From Megaustenia siamemsis (taxonomy: Eukaryota > Mollusca > Gastropoda > Stylommatophora > Ariophantidae), in the NCBI GenBank assembly GCA_032433765.1, contig JAVIAB010000047.1, forward strand, positions 12,609,107 to 12,673,106: 64,000 nucleotides of DNA, in the 5' to 3' direction. This document shows positions 1 to 9,893 of this stretch, in pieces; positions within the stretch are counted from its first letter, which is position 1; each line of letters opens with the position of its first letter. The notes beneath the pieces were generated by a model. The model ran no database searches. It was not told the origin of the DNA and saw only the letters and a program-made list of their open reading frames with translations. The position numbers were made by a program, and so were the translations under genes.

Positions 1-80
1 AAGGAAAAAATAAGGAAACTTCCAAAATTAACATCGTGGCTCAACACAGGTGCAACGACAGGTACTCATACCATTCCTTC

Positions 81-224
81 AGATATAGCTTTCACATCTA
101 CATACATTCCTGCTACCAATTAACCAGTTTCAATTAACCAGTTTCAGCAGATATAGCTTTCACATCTACATACACTCCTGCTACCAATTAACCAGTTTCA
201 ATTAACCAGTTTCAGCAGATATAT
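81..224. repeat. 68-bp tandem duplication
   Basis: A 68-bp segment starting AGATATAGCTTTCACATC at 81 recurs at 149, and a third copy begins at 217 and breaks off. 68 is not a multiple of three, so the duplication disrupts the hAT frame. Confidence 0.85.
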
Positions 225-259
225 CTCCTATGCCTGTTGCTGATTCTAGTCACATTTTA

Positions 260-1598
260 CGAGGGGAGGTAAAAAAAGTAATGCACACCAATTTTTTTCT
301 CGGAAACTATTCGGGCAAATGTGTGAAATTTTCACAGATTGTAGCTGAACATCCCCTTTACACTACCTATTTTTCAACATAATCTCCGTCCAAGCGTATT
401 GCCTTACACCAACGCGAAACTAGGTCATGAATGCCTCGTTTGTACCAAGTTTTGTCCTGCTCGCGTAGCCATTTTTTAACTGCACGGATCACATCTTCAT
501 CATTGTCAAAGTGTGTCCCACGCAGGAATTTTTTGAGTGGTCCAAACAGATGGAAATCTGAGGGAGCCAGATCAGGGCTGCAAGGAGGATGGGGCAGTAC
601 AGTCCAACCAAATTTGTTGATTGCTTCCCGTGTTACCAGACTTGTGTGAGGGCGTGCATTGTCATGTTGAAGCAACAAATCTGTAGATGGCTTATTAGGC
701 CGAACTCTGTGGAACCGATTTTTTAGTTTTGTCAGTGTATTGATGTAAGCTGTCGAGTTGATTGTCTCACCTCTTGTCATTACATCAACAAGAATCACAC
801 CATCAATGTCCCAGAAGACAGTGATCATCACCTTTCCGGCTGATGGAGATGTTTTGAATTTTTTTCTTTTTGGTGACTGCGGATGATGCCATTCCATTGA
901 CTGCATTTTTGTTTCAGGCTCATAATAATGTGCCCACGTTTCGTCATCGGTAACAATTTTTGACAAAAACATTTCTCCTTCAACACCGAAACGCTCCAAC
1001 AATTCAGAACAGAATGTTTTCCTTTGAACTCTGTGATCATTTGTTAGGCACCGAGGAACCCATCGAGCGCAAATCTTTGAATATCCGGGAGTTTTAAAAA
1101 TTGCAATTGCACTTCCCTTGCTGACTGTAAGCTGCAATGCCAATTGCTGACTAGTGATACGCCTATCCTTACGAATAATGGCATCAGCCCGGTTTAACAT
1201 GTCTGTGCTGGTAGCCGAGGCAACACGTCCAGAACGCGGTAAATCATGCAGCTCCACTCGTACACTTTCTGCAGCTTTAATTCTCTGAACCCAGCGACTA
1301 ACTGTGCTCCTATCGACTGCAGAACATTTGTACACTGCACACAGTCGTTTATGAATGTTTGCCACAGTTTCTTTTTCCGCAACCAGAAATTCTATGACAA
1401 TTCGCTGTTTGTAACGGACATTGTTGACAAGCTCCATTTTAACGGTTCATAGATTGCGTAATATTTATCAGAATGCTGTGCAATTTGGTGCACATAATTG
1501 GAACATGTCATATTCCAAGTGTGCAAAATTTCATATTCCTATCTTTATTATTAGCCAAGAAAAAAATTGGTGTGCATTACTTTTTGACCTCCCCTCGT
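260..1598 (-). mobile_element. Intact mariner element with TIRs and TA target duplication
   Basis: A 1339-bp mariner. The ends are inverted copies of about 42 bp beginning CGAGGGGAGGT (260-302 and the complement of 1556-1598), differing by about one indel. TA dinucleotides at 258-259 and 1599-1600 are the target duplication expected for Tc1/mariner. The length matches typical mariner elements (about 1.3 kb). It contains one full-length transposase frame on the minus strand. It sits inside the hAT relic, so it is younger than that hAT. Confidence 0.95.
367..1437 (-). CDS. Mariner transposase (DD34D), full length
   Basis: A cut-and-paste transposase that binds the element's TIRs and moves it into TA sites. 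It has 356 residues, close to the family's usual 345-355. Residues 1-110 carry the helix-turn-helix DNA-binding part (STVSRWVQRI near 44-53). The catalytic region has TDDETW (D165), LLQHDNARPH (D259) and CSPDLAPSDFHLF (D294). There are 34 residues between the second and third aspartates, the DD34D arrangement of mariner. The linker motif is WVPRCL where classical mariners have WVPHEL. No stop or shift is seen, and the ATG at 1437 lies about 160 bp inside the 3' TIR edge. It is the only complete transposase in the window. Activity is inferred, not shown. Confidence 0.95.
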   Translation of the reverse strand: MELVNNVRYKQRIVIEFLVAEKETVANIHKRLCAVYKCSAVDRSTVSRWVQRIKAAESVRVELHDLPRSGRVASATSTDMLNRADAIIRKDRRITSQQLALQLTVSKGSAIAIFKTPGYSKICARWVPRCLTNDHRVQRKTFCSELLERFGVEGEMFLSKIVTDDETWAHYYEPETKMQSMEWHHPQSPKRKKFKTSPSAGKVMITVFWDIDGVILVDVMTRGETINSTAYINTLTKLKNRFHRVRPNKPSTDLLLQHDNARPHTSLVTREAINKFGWTVLPHPPCSPDLAPSDFHLFGPLKKFLRGTHFDNDEDVIRAVKKWLREQDKTWYKRGIHDLVSRWCKAIRLDGDYVEK

Positions 1599-2894
1599 AC
1601 AAGAGGAAATACCCAAATCTGTATCTGTAGCAGTAAAGGAGTTTGCAATAAAAGAGACAGATCCGGGGCTATGGAATATTAATGACACTAACACAATAGA
1701 TGACTGGATTCGTAGTGGGCCCCCCTCATGTCAGAACCATGATAGTAACTTTTCAAACACGCAGAATGTATAAAACAGCTGGCGTAGAGAATATGACGGC
1801 AAGGTATTTAACTGACAATGTGCTCAAACGTGAACTACGGAATGGAGAGTTTGTAAAACGTGAATGGGCACTCTATTCACCATCCCAAGGTCATTTGTAT
1901 TGCTTTGCATGCCGCCTGTTGTCCAAGAAAGAATCTCCTTTTGCTACATCGGGGTTCAATGACTGGAAGCATAGTAATGTTGTTGAACATGAAAATGGAA
2001 AAGAATATAGAAAGTGCATGACGGAATACTTGACAAAGCATAAAGAAACTGGAAGTGTGGATTCTTTATTACTTAAGCAACATCGCTCAGAGCAGGAATA
2101 TTGGCATAAAGTGTTGACACGTTTGGTTTCTGTAATTCGTTTTCATGCTTCCAGAGGTTTGCCATTTCGTGGCGAAAATCAGATTATTGGATCAGCAAAT
2201 AATGTTAACTATTTAGGTATACTAGAGTTACTGAGTGAATTTGATCCTTTCCTGGAGGAACATCTCAAAATGTATGGAATTCCTGGAAAAGGAAATATGT
2301 CATATATATCTGCCAATATTTGTGATGAATTTATTGATTTAATGGGACAACAGGTTCTTGGTACTATTCTTGAAGAAGTAAAAGAGTCAAAAGTATTATT
2401 CAATGAGTGTAGATTCTACTCCAGACATCTCACACATAGATCAACTGACATTTACATTTACTGACATCAATTGCCCGATACATTAAAGGCTGTGAACCTG
2501 TGGAACGTTTCTTGATGTTCATTCCCATCTTTTCTCGATACACTGGATTGCAGACACGTATTCATGAACTCAATGAGTTTGCCATCTCTGTCCCCTGTGC
2601 AGGACACAGCCTGAATTTGGTGGGAGTAAAATCTGCAGAGTGTTGTCTACAGTCTATAAAATTCTTTGACTTTGTTCAGAACCTGTATACATTTTTTGCT
2701 GGTTCTACTCATCGCTGGAATGTATTTGACATCATATTTAGAAAAAAGATGTGGTCAAGTGTCTGACACACGGTCAGCACATTTTGATGCTGTTCATGCT
2801 TAGTGTAGGGGTTTCGACAAAATAAAACATGCACTGGATTCTATATCAGGTGACAATGAACAGCAAGTGACATCAAGGCGTGAGGCAGAAGGTT

Positions 2895-3956
2895 TGAGCA
2901 AAAAAAATTTTAAGTAGGGATATATTAAGGTCGGTATGAAGGGGACATAATAAGAGAAGACGAGAATTAGTGCGGGACAAGGGAAGGTAATTTAGGCTGG
3001 AAGGGGGAATAATAGGAAGGGATAAAGTTCAATCACGAGAAAGACAAAAGGTACGACAGAGGAGAGTTCAAGGAGAAAGCGTGCGGGGCGAGTGAGATGA
3101 GTGACCGAAATTGAAGAGAAAGAACAAGGGAAAAGATAGTTCAGTTGAGATAATGCTGAGGCCCAGTGCAGACGTGTGTGTGACCAGACACAGACGATAC
3201 TGTGGGCCGGGGAAGAGTGGAGAACTTCACATTGGCAGGTTAGTGTGTGGATAGGTTTAGAGCCAGGCAGTTGAGTAGCCAAGTTACAAAGATTGCTAGG
3301 GAGATTAATTACAAGGTGATATTATAGCTCTTATGAAGAGATGGTTATCAGTGTAACATACTAGGTAACGGAGCTTAGAGATAGCTAAGTCAGGAGTGTT
3401 CTGACAAAAAGGAATAGCATTCAAGATGTTAGGTTGTAATTTATCGGCTGTGTGCCATTATTAATAGAGACTGCTAATGGACAATTCATATTGTCAAGTG
3501 TAGACCTTCGTCAGCATCAAGATGTTAGGTTGTGACTTATCGGCTGTGTGCCAGTATTAATAGAGACTGCTAATGAACACTGAATATTGTCAAGTGTAGA
3601 CCTTCATCAGCATCAAGATGTTAGGTTGTGACTTATCGGCTGTGTGCCAGTATTAATAGAGACTGCTAATGAACACTGAATATTGTCAAGTGTAGACCTT
3701 CGTCAGCATCAAGATATTAGGTTGTGACTTATCAGCTGTGTGCCATTATTATTAGAGACTGCTAATGAACACTGAATATTGTCAAGTGTAGACCTTCGTC
3801 AGCATCAAGATATTAGGTTGTGACTTATCAGCTGTGTGCCATTATTAATAGAGACTGCAAATGGACAATTCTTATTGTCAAGTGTAGACCTTCGTCAGCA
3901 TCAAGATGATAGGTTGTGAATTATCGGCTGTGTGCCAGTATTAATATAGGGTGACC
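2895..3956 (+). mobile_element. LTR-like module 1 (purine-rich head plus minisatellite)
   Basis: A non-coding module that interrupts the hAT relic on its left and is itself interrupted at 3957 by a second hAT. It starts TGAGC and has a purine-rich head with GGGACAAGGGAAGG and GCGTGCGGGGCGAGTGAGAT (about 3070-3100). It continues with a segment containing CAGACGTGTGTGTG and GATACTGTGGGCCGGG, then a 96-bp tandem repeat. The same succession of head motifs recurs near 9.9, 45.5 and 53.2 kb, so these look like long terminal repeats of one retroelement family. No AATAAA end is present because the hAT cuts it off. Calling it an LTR is inference from the family of copies. Confidence 0.55.
3418..3950 (+). 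repeat. 96-bp minisatellite, about 5.5 copies
   Basis: CAAGATGTTAGGTTGTGA-type starts lie at 3422, 3518, 3614, 3710, 3806 and 3902, an exact 96-bp spacing. Each monomer includes TAATAGAGACTGC and GTGTAGACCTTC. Monomers differ at a few positions. Confidence 0.95.
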
Positions 3957-5840
3957 ATTCATCCCCGATTTCCGGAGACAGTCCCCGGAATGTAGAAGTT
4001 GTCCCCGAAAGAAATTTGTCCCCAATTTCAGTGAATAAATAAATGTTCATACACGGAATTGGCCCTCTTTTAAAGTAATCACTAGGACTCAGGATGTTAC
4101 TGAGTTGTGTTTCTTTATCCCAGACTGAGCAGCATTAGCAGGAAGATACAAGAGAAAACTTGGACGCGTTGTGTCGGAGATAGCTCTTTGAACTCTTGAA
4201 GCGCGGTGCTACGTCACTTCTATTCCCACCACTCACTTCTATTGGGATGGGTTTAAAAAAAAAGCAGACTCTCTCTCTCCCCCCACCCTGCCTTTCCGGA
4301 CATCTCCCGCCAAAGTATCTTTCCTCGCCAATTTTCAAATCAGTCCGAGTGTAATGACAGTACAGTGCAGTCGTGTTTTCTTTTTGTGATCAGTTGACGT
4401 CTGTTGCATAAAAACAATGCTTTCCAAAAAAACGTGTCATTTTAGTGATTCGCTGAAAACTGAACTTCCATTTATTATACAAGCAATTTTAGAGGATGGA
4501 ACGCTAGTGAAATGTAATATATGTAGTTCAAATTTTTCTATAGCAAGTGGTGGAAGGACATCAATAACTGATCATCTACAGGCAAAAAAGCATAAGGATG
4601 CGCTGCTTTGTAAGTCTCAGTCTGGGTATATGACAAATTATTTTTGTAAAACAGAACTCTCAAAAGATGAATACACTCTAGGTGTTCATGAAGGAATCTT
4701 CGCATATCATACTGTACTTCATAATCATAGTTTCCGCAGTATGGATTGTACAATTCTACAAAAGAAATTTTCAATGAAACAATTTCCTGTGCAAGAACAA
4801 AGTGTGAATCCATAATTACCAATGATGTTTTTGACCCTTGGGCTATTGATGAACTAAAAAATGACCTCAAATATGTCAGCTTCGTAACATTGTCCTGCGA
4901 TACATCTAATCATAAACATGTTAAGCTACTTCCTATTTTAGTTCGTTATTTTCAGGCTTATGAGCTGGAAACTCCAGTAAAGACCAAACTGATTGCTTTC
5001 ATAGATATCCCAGGAGAACGTCCGACATAATATCTGAACAATTGTTGAAAGCAATTGATAATTTTGGCTTATACAAAAAGATTGTTGGACTCTCAGCAGA
5101 CAATACAAATACAAACTTTGGAGGCTTGTTGAGGAAAGGGGGAGATAATGTCACAACTTAAATAAAGTCCAAGTTAAACAGACACATAATGGGTCTTGGT
5201 TGCAACGCACACATAATTCACAATTGTGCAAAAACAGCGTTTGATTCCGTGCCTATGGATATGGAAGTGATTGTAACCAAAATATTTGGATACTTTCACA
5301 TTGACACGGTTCGTGTAGAATGCCTTAAAGACTTCTGTGAATTTGCTGGACAGGAGTTTAAGCAATTATTAGGTTATTCGAATATAAGGTGGTTGTCATT
5401 ACTTCCAGCCTTGGAAAGAATATTGAAACTATCAATCACTGAGATCTTTCTTCTTGTCAGAAACACATTGTCCTACAATATTGAAACAATTCTTTGAAAA
5501 CAGTGAATCAGAGCTTTGGCTCAGCTTTGCTCATTCTCACGCATCACTCTTCCATGAAACAATTAAGGCGATTGAAGGCGACGACAAGAGTGCAACAGAA
5601 TCAGCACTAGCTGTGAACAATCTCATTATAAAATTAGAAACTCGACGCGATGAAAATTTCATCCCACACATGGTAAAGAGTTTGCTTACTGATTTAGTAG
5701 AAAGTGGTGACATCCAAATGGAAAGGTATTTCCAAATAAGTAAAGAATTCTATAATACTGCTGTACATTACTTGCAGTCTTGGAACAAGCACAATGAAGA
5801 CAAAATTAACATAGGGAGGGCTAGAGACCACGGAATCCGT

Positions 5841-5920
5841 ACTGAATGACCCTAGCACTGAATGACACTAGCACTGAATGACACTAGCACTGAATGACCC
5901 TAGCACTGAATGACCCTAGC
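5841..5920 (+). repeat. 16-bp tandem repeat, 5 copies
   Basis: ACTGAATGACCCTAGC or ACTGAATGACACTAGC repeated five times head to tail. Confidence 0.9.
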
Positions 5921-6105
5921 GGTTGGCATATATCAATTAAAATGGCCAGATGGCCCTGGCTGTGAGTAGAGGAATCTAGAACTGTAAACAAATGAAGGCC
6001 TGGCCACTCGTGTCAGATGGTTAGAGAGAGTCACTTGAGTGCAGAAAGAGGGAACCTGTCAATGTCATAATTGGCAGATGTAAACGGTTGGTCAAAAGAC
6101 AGGAG

Positions 6106-6113
6106 TATAAAAG
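6106..6113 (+). promoter_or_regulatory. TATA-box-like element of the solo LTR
   Basis: TATAAAAG, placed about 450 bp upstream of an AATAAA inside the insertion. Promoter function is inferred from position only. Confidence 0.45.
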
Positions 6114-6558
6114 ATAGGGGACTTGCACACTTAAGATAGATAGAACTCAGACAGAACTTAGAGGGGACACTTAGAGATTTACAAAGAACTTAGGAGAGAC
6201 AGAGAACTTAGGAATTGAGATAGTCACTGGAGAGCAGAATTAGAGTTACAGATCAGAATTAGAAGTCAGGCACCAGAACAGAACTAGAGGACGAGAACTA
6301 GAACGAGAGACGGAGTCTTAAAGATAGGCACAGAGATAGCCATCAGAGAACGTTAGAAACAGAAGACACAGACGAAAGAGAAACAATATAGATAGAGAGA
6401 CAGCTAGAATATCCACTATACGAATAGCTGAGGTACAACACCGACGGTAGTCGAAGGTGCTTCAGCGGCCAAGACTTATTAGATCAAACAAGTATCTACA
6501 GAACAGAGACGCTAGGAAGGACAGCCTGACAGCATCTATATATATATGTATGCAACAT

Positions 6559-6564
6559 AATAAA
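6559..6564 (+). terminator. Polyadenylation signal AATAAA of the solo LTR
   Basis: AATAAA followed by a GT/T-rich stretch (TTGTCTTGTAAC, TTTGTTGATT), the usual downstream context. Confidence 0.5.
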
Positions 6565-7384
6565 TGAGGATTGTCTTGTAACACACAAAGTTTGTTGATT
6601 CTATGAATGTGTGGTGTCGTGTTATATACAAGAACAGCCAGAACAGGTACAGCCTTCTCTTGGATAATGTGCCTGAAAGGAAACATTTTGATAATGCAGT
6701 AGGACCGATATCTTCAAAGTGTCATGAAGTTGTAAACGTCAATCGTGATGAGCTCTCTGATGAATTTACTTATTTGCGAGGCCATCTGTTGCAAAAAGAA
6801 TGTGAGTGGTTCAGTAACAAGCCCTCCTGTAGAAAATGGAATGAAGTACTCAGGTACTTGAAAGAAAATAATGTACCACATGCTAATGTGAAGAGAATTC
6901 TTGAACTTTTTATGTGCTTACCTGGCAGAAATGCATCCGTAGAAAGACTATTTTCTCAAATGAACTAAGTCTGGTCCGAAGAGAAATCACGGATTAATGT
7001 GAGCATGGTGCAAGCCATGTTAACAGTAAAAACTAACATTAATTTATCGTGTGAAAGCTTCAGTGAAAAACTTGCTTCAAATCATGAGAACTTGAGAAAG
7101 ATACACTCAAAAAACAAGTACCACGCCGAGGCAACAACCTCTTCAGTATATATAAGGTACTGTAAACATTACTTTAATACTGCAATTGATATCTATATGT
7201 TGTTTACATTTTTTTTATTTTAAATATTTTTTTTTTAATTGATAAACACAACTAGCTATTGTAATGTCATTAAGTGCGTGTATCGCATGAGTACCGTGAA
7301 TATTAAAAATAAAATCAAACAGCAAATGAACAGTTATTATGAAATTTAAAGTTATCTTTTTTTTTTTTTGCATCTACAAAATTT

Positions 7385-7460
7385 CTTGCGCGCACGCACA
7401 TGCACACACACACCCACACCAACACACGCCCACACCAACACCCACACACACCCCGATATT
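7385..7460. repeat. CA/CACACC-rich simple repeat
   Basis: Runs of CACACA mixed with CCCACACCAACA. The apparent open frames here are products of the simple repeat. Confidence 0.85.
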
Positions 7461-7529
7461 GACGTTGCAGCCTTTGCAACACCCACTACACAAAACGACC
7501 AAGAATGCCCGTCCAGACAATAGGAGACT

Positions 7530-8512
7530 GTAAATGTTTGCACCTCACACACCGTCAGTGCACTGTCGGCCTGCGAAATGGTCGGTGAGAACTCAATCTT
7601 AATGTGTGCCATTGTCAATTGTGTGGTGACTACAATAGTGTTCACAGAAATGTTTGGGTATGATATATTATACTGGAACACTACACCGCCACTGTCAGAG
7701 AAAGCCTTTAGAGTGGCATTCTTTACCCGAATCATAGTGCTAGCTCGATGATAGATTCGAATGGTGTGAGTCTTCTGGGGCGTGGCAAAGTTCAGATACC
7801 AGTAAACAGAATTGGTTTCACTTCTCAATTGTGTGTGTGTGTGCAGTCATTGTCATAGAAATTGGTCTTTGTTTTGCCATTAACTGCGGCCTCTGGTCCA
7901 CATCTGTCTCCTGTATAACAAGCATTAAATGTGTCGGTCTGGTTTGTGTTCTGTTTGAGAGCCACATTCCGACCCCCGCCAAAGTAGATGGAGCAGATAT
8001 TTGCAACTATCGCCCCTTCAATCCGTAACTTATTGATCAGACCAGCCCCAGAGCAAAAGACATCAATCTCATGCGAACTAACTACAAACCTTGATTCATT
8101 GTTACATGAGGCAAAACCATTTAGTTTTACCGTGAAACTGTCCGGATCTGTTAAGTCATTCACATAGATCCTAAACCAGGAGAACGGCAAAGATGGATTG
8201 AGAGTTGCCTCAACTGATGTAGAATCTGTGTCCGGATTACATGTGGTGTCGTTGTTATCAAACAGGAAAGTAGGTTCAGATTTTTGGGCTTATTTGTAAA
8301 CGAGATCCAAGTAATGACACTGGGGTCCGAAATATTCGTGCTGACAACTGTCATTGTTTGGGCATGTCCCTGTAGTTTTGTCACAAACTGAGTCATTATA
8401 GCAGTGACATTGTAACATACAATTTGCCCCAAATCAACCGTCTGCACAAGTTAGGTCATTATTAGTTTCCAAGGCCGCGAACGAAGCCAGCAGAATAAAG
8501 ACTTGATCTACA
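7530..8512 (-). pseudogene. Relic of molluscan EGF / galactose-binding-like secreted or surface protein
   Basis: Read on the minus strand from about 8512, one frame gives a hydrophobic signal-like stretch (VFILLASFAALE) and CADG. There follows a cysteine-rich EGF-like module (NCMLQCHCYNDSVCDKTTGTC), a Ser/Thr-rich link and a galactose-binding-like domain. The last contains GGRNVALKQNTNQTDTF, AAVNGKTKTNFYDNDCTHT, WYLNFATPQKTHTIRIYHRAS and the closing VCEVQTF. This order is familiar from large mollusc families of EGF- and F5/8-type proteins. Lesions: TGA at 8434-8436 where the family normally has Trp, TAA at 8290-8292, and a shift in the CA tract at 7831-7843. No in-frame ATG precedes the hydrophobic part; a CTGTAG resembles a splice acceptor, so this may be exon-derived. 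It is the only host-type gene trace outside transposons. Confidence 0.65.
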
Positions 8513-8943
8513 GCGGACTAACGAACTGTGTACAAACTTATTATCAAACCCGTGGTTACATTTCTAAAAATCCGCCAACTCGCTGTGATAACAGATAGCA
8601 TGATGTTCAAAATCAACATTGTTTAAACCATGGCTCGAACGTGAACAAGCTTCCATCTTGGTGCGTCCCATGACGTTTTTATTTCAACCAATACTTTAAT
8701 TCCGTACATAGAAGAGTTAGTACTTCCTGCAGATTTGTGATTTTATATTGTTTATTTCTGTCAAATAATAATATAAAAATAATGGTCACGCCCACTTCTA
8801 GAACTTCTTAGTCGACTAAAAAGATACAGCGCAGAAAAGCTAGATTTATGTTTGAAACAAAATTGAGTGATTCGGAAATAGGACTCTGCTAATAATTTTA
8901 ATAAGTTTTTGTAATAATGGTGAGTCCAGTAAAAGTAAAGTAA

Positions 8944-9188
8944 AGTACCCCCGTCACGCCAAGTGGCGTATAGGGAAATATGGTGTTAGTGACCCTATAT
9001 TTTTACAGACCTTCAGCACATGATTTTTGGGGTAATGTGGTCAGTATTGCGCCCGTGCTGCTTTACTTTCCCAGAAAAAAATCCGGTACCCATTTAAGGC
9101 TGGGTGAACCCGGAAGCCGTCGGTTGGGATCGAACCCTACCCCTAGTCCGTGGTAGTCCAGTTCACTAACCACTGAGCTATCGCGGCT
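8944..9188 (-). mobile_element. tRNA-derived SINE, copy 1
   Basis: On the minus strand the 5' end reads GCCGCGATAGCTCAGTGGTT (A-box-like) and then GGTTCGATCCC (B-box), the internal RNA polymerase III promoter of a tRNA. It is followed by a family-specific body and a tail of repeated CTTTA-type units (seen as AGTAAAGTAAAGT at 8935-8947). It is about 95% alike to the copy at 43.0 kb. I found no clear target duplication. Confidence 0.85.
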
Positions 9189-9893
9189 GCGTCTGGCTCT
9201 CTAAGAGATAAAACGCAATCAGGAGAAAGCAGCAAGGAGTCTGGGTTGTAGGCTCACCTTTGTCTACCAGGAAATGAGCAATGAAAAGCTGCACAAGTAA
9301 CAGCAGAAATTAACAAAATAATTTAATTTGTTAGAAACACTGAGGTTCAGAAATGGAGGATTCAGTTTTTATGATGACGGTTATGTCCAGTGCTAGAAGC
9401 TAAGACAGTCTTGCTTAGGTTTAGCTGGTGGACGTCTCCAGCCAAACTTTAAATGACGGATATTCAGTGTGGCCATTTGTACCGAGGAGCCTCAGAGCAT
9501 TATGACACCAGAACTTGTACCACTATGGTCGTGAAGATAGCAGTGTACCCATGCACATGAAAGACCCACCTACAGGGGTTTGTATCTTAAACGAAGATTG
9601 AGACTATCCAAGCCTCAAAAGGAATTTAAACTACACGAAGCAAAATAGATTTGTTTTTACAATTGGTAACTTCAACAGGTGTCACTGAACATGGGTGGTG
9701 ACAACATTACTAAATGCTGTCAGTTCGTTCTTGTAATAGTGTCTAAGATAGGTAAAACATCGGTATAACAGTTAACTGAATAAAGTGAGAGTGGAATTAT
9801 ACAAAGCATGGGGAATGTGGGAATAGAAAAAGTACGTGACTAGTAACATGTTCAGAAATTCGGTTGACAACCAAATGGTTAAATCCATGAGAT
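9189..9893. other. Non-coding stretch, nothing recognised
   Basis: No convincing reading frame, RNA gene or repeat boundary. It contains a G-rich segment (9780-9890) leading into the next LTR-like module. Confidence 0.5.

Larger units (their letters stand above)
1..2894 (+). pseudogene. hAT-type (ZMYM1-like, TTF zinc finger) transposase relic, split by mariner
   Basis: This is a remnant of a hAT-superfamily transposase of the kind often annotated as zinc finger MYM-type protein 1-like. The N-terminal part is readable before about position 257 and resumes at 1601. The stretch around 1860-1990 encodes a TTF-type zinc-finger signature (WALYSPSQGHLYCFAC). A further segment (2500-2766) contains AGHSLNLVG and HRWNVF, typical of the hAT catalytic region, followed by a decayed continuation to about 2890. 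Stops and shifts separate the pieces, so it is a pseudogene. Removing the mariner and one TA restores one continuous frame across the insertion point, which shows the hAT frame was still open there when mariner inserted. Its 3' part is lost where an LTR-like module begins near 2895. The C-terminal dimerisation region is not present. Family assignment is from motif recognition. Confidence 0.75.
5812..6641 (+). mobile_element. Solo-LTR-like insertion in hAT 2
   Basis: An 830-bp non-coding insert that splits the hAT frame. AACA is present on both sides (5808-5811 and 6642-6645), a possible 4-bp target duplication. It contains five 16-bp repeats near its left end, a TATA-like TATAAAAG at 6106 followed by a purine-rich transcribed-looking region, and AATAAA at 6559 about 80 bp before its right end. 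That order (promoter, then polyadenylation signal) is what a retrotransposon LTR has. The ends are not a clean TG...CA, so the boundaries could be off by several bases. Confidence 0.55.
4417..7223 (+). pseudogene. hAT transposase relic (element 2), split by solo-LTR-like insertion
   Basis: The first piece (4417-4815) has an N-terminal zinc-finger-like module (CNICSSNF followed by HLQAKKHKD, spacing like a BED/C2H2 finger). Later pieces at about 4790-5030, 5190-5440, 5454-5810 and 6645-7223 keep hAT catalytic-core features such as LGCNAHIIHNCAKTA, NIRWLSLLP and the C-terminal NASVERLFSQMN dimerisation motif. Several frame changes separate them. Between DKIN (5810) and NRYSLLLDNVPER (from 6642) lies an 830-bp insertion; the two halves would otherwise follow on directly. 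It is not functional as it stands. The subfamily is not assigned. Confidence 0.8.
3957..7350 (+). mobile_element. hAT element 2, left terminus present, right terminus not found
   Basis: TAGGGTGACC at 3957 followed by runs of CCCCG is the kind of terminus seen in hAT elements (usual form CAGGGTGACC). The body encodes a decayed hAT transposase. I could not find the complementary right end; the sequence runs out in a T-rich and then CA-rich stretch near 7350, so the 3' boundary is approximate. Confidence 0.65.

Noticed and set aside
2992..3282. Minus-strand 96-residue frame in module 1
   Set aside because: Lies in the purine-rich LTR-like head and has no domain similarity that I can see.
3418..3950. 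CRISPR-like array
   Set aside because: Repeats are adjacent 96-bp monomers without unique spacers, in a eukaryotic transposon setting.
7352..7533. His/Thr-rich small protein
   Set aside because: Product of the CA-rich simple repeat.
8944..9188. Functional tRNA gene
   Set aside because: A- and B-box-like parts are present, but the fold is not complete and the sequence continues into a repeated SINE body with a tail.
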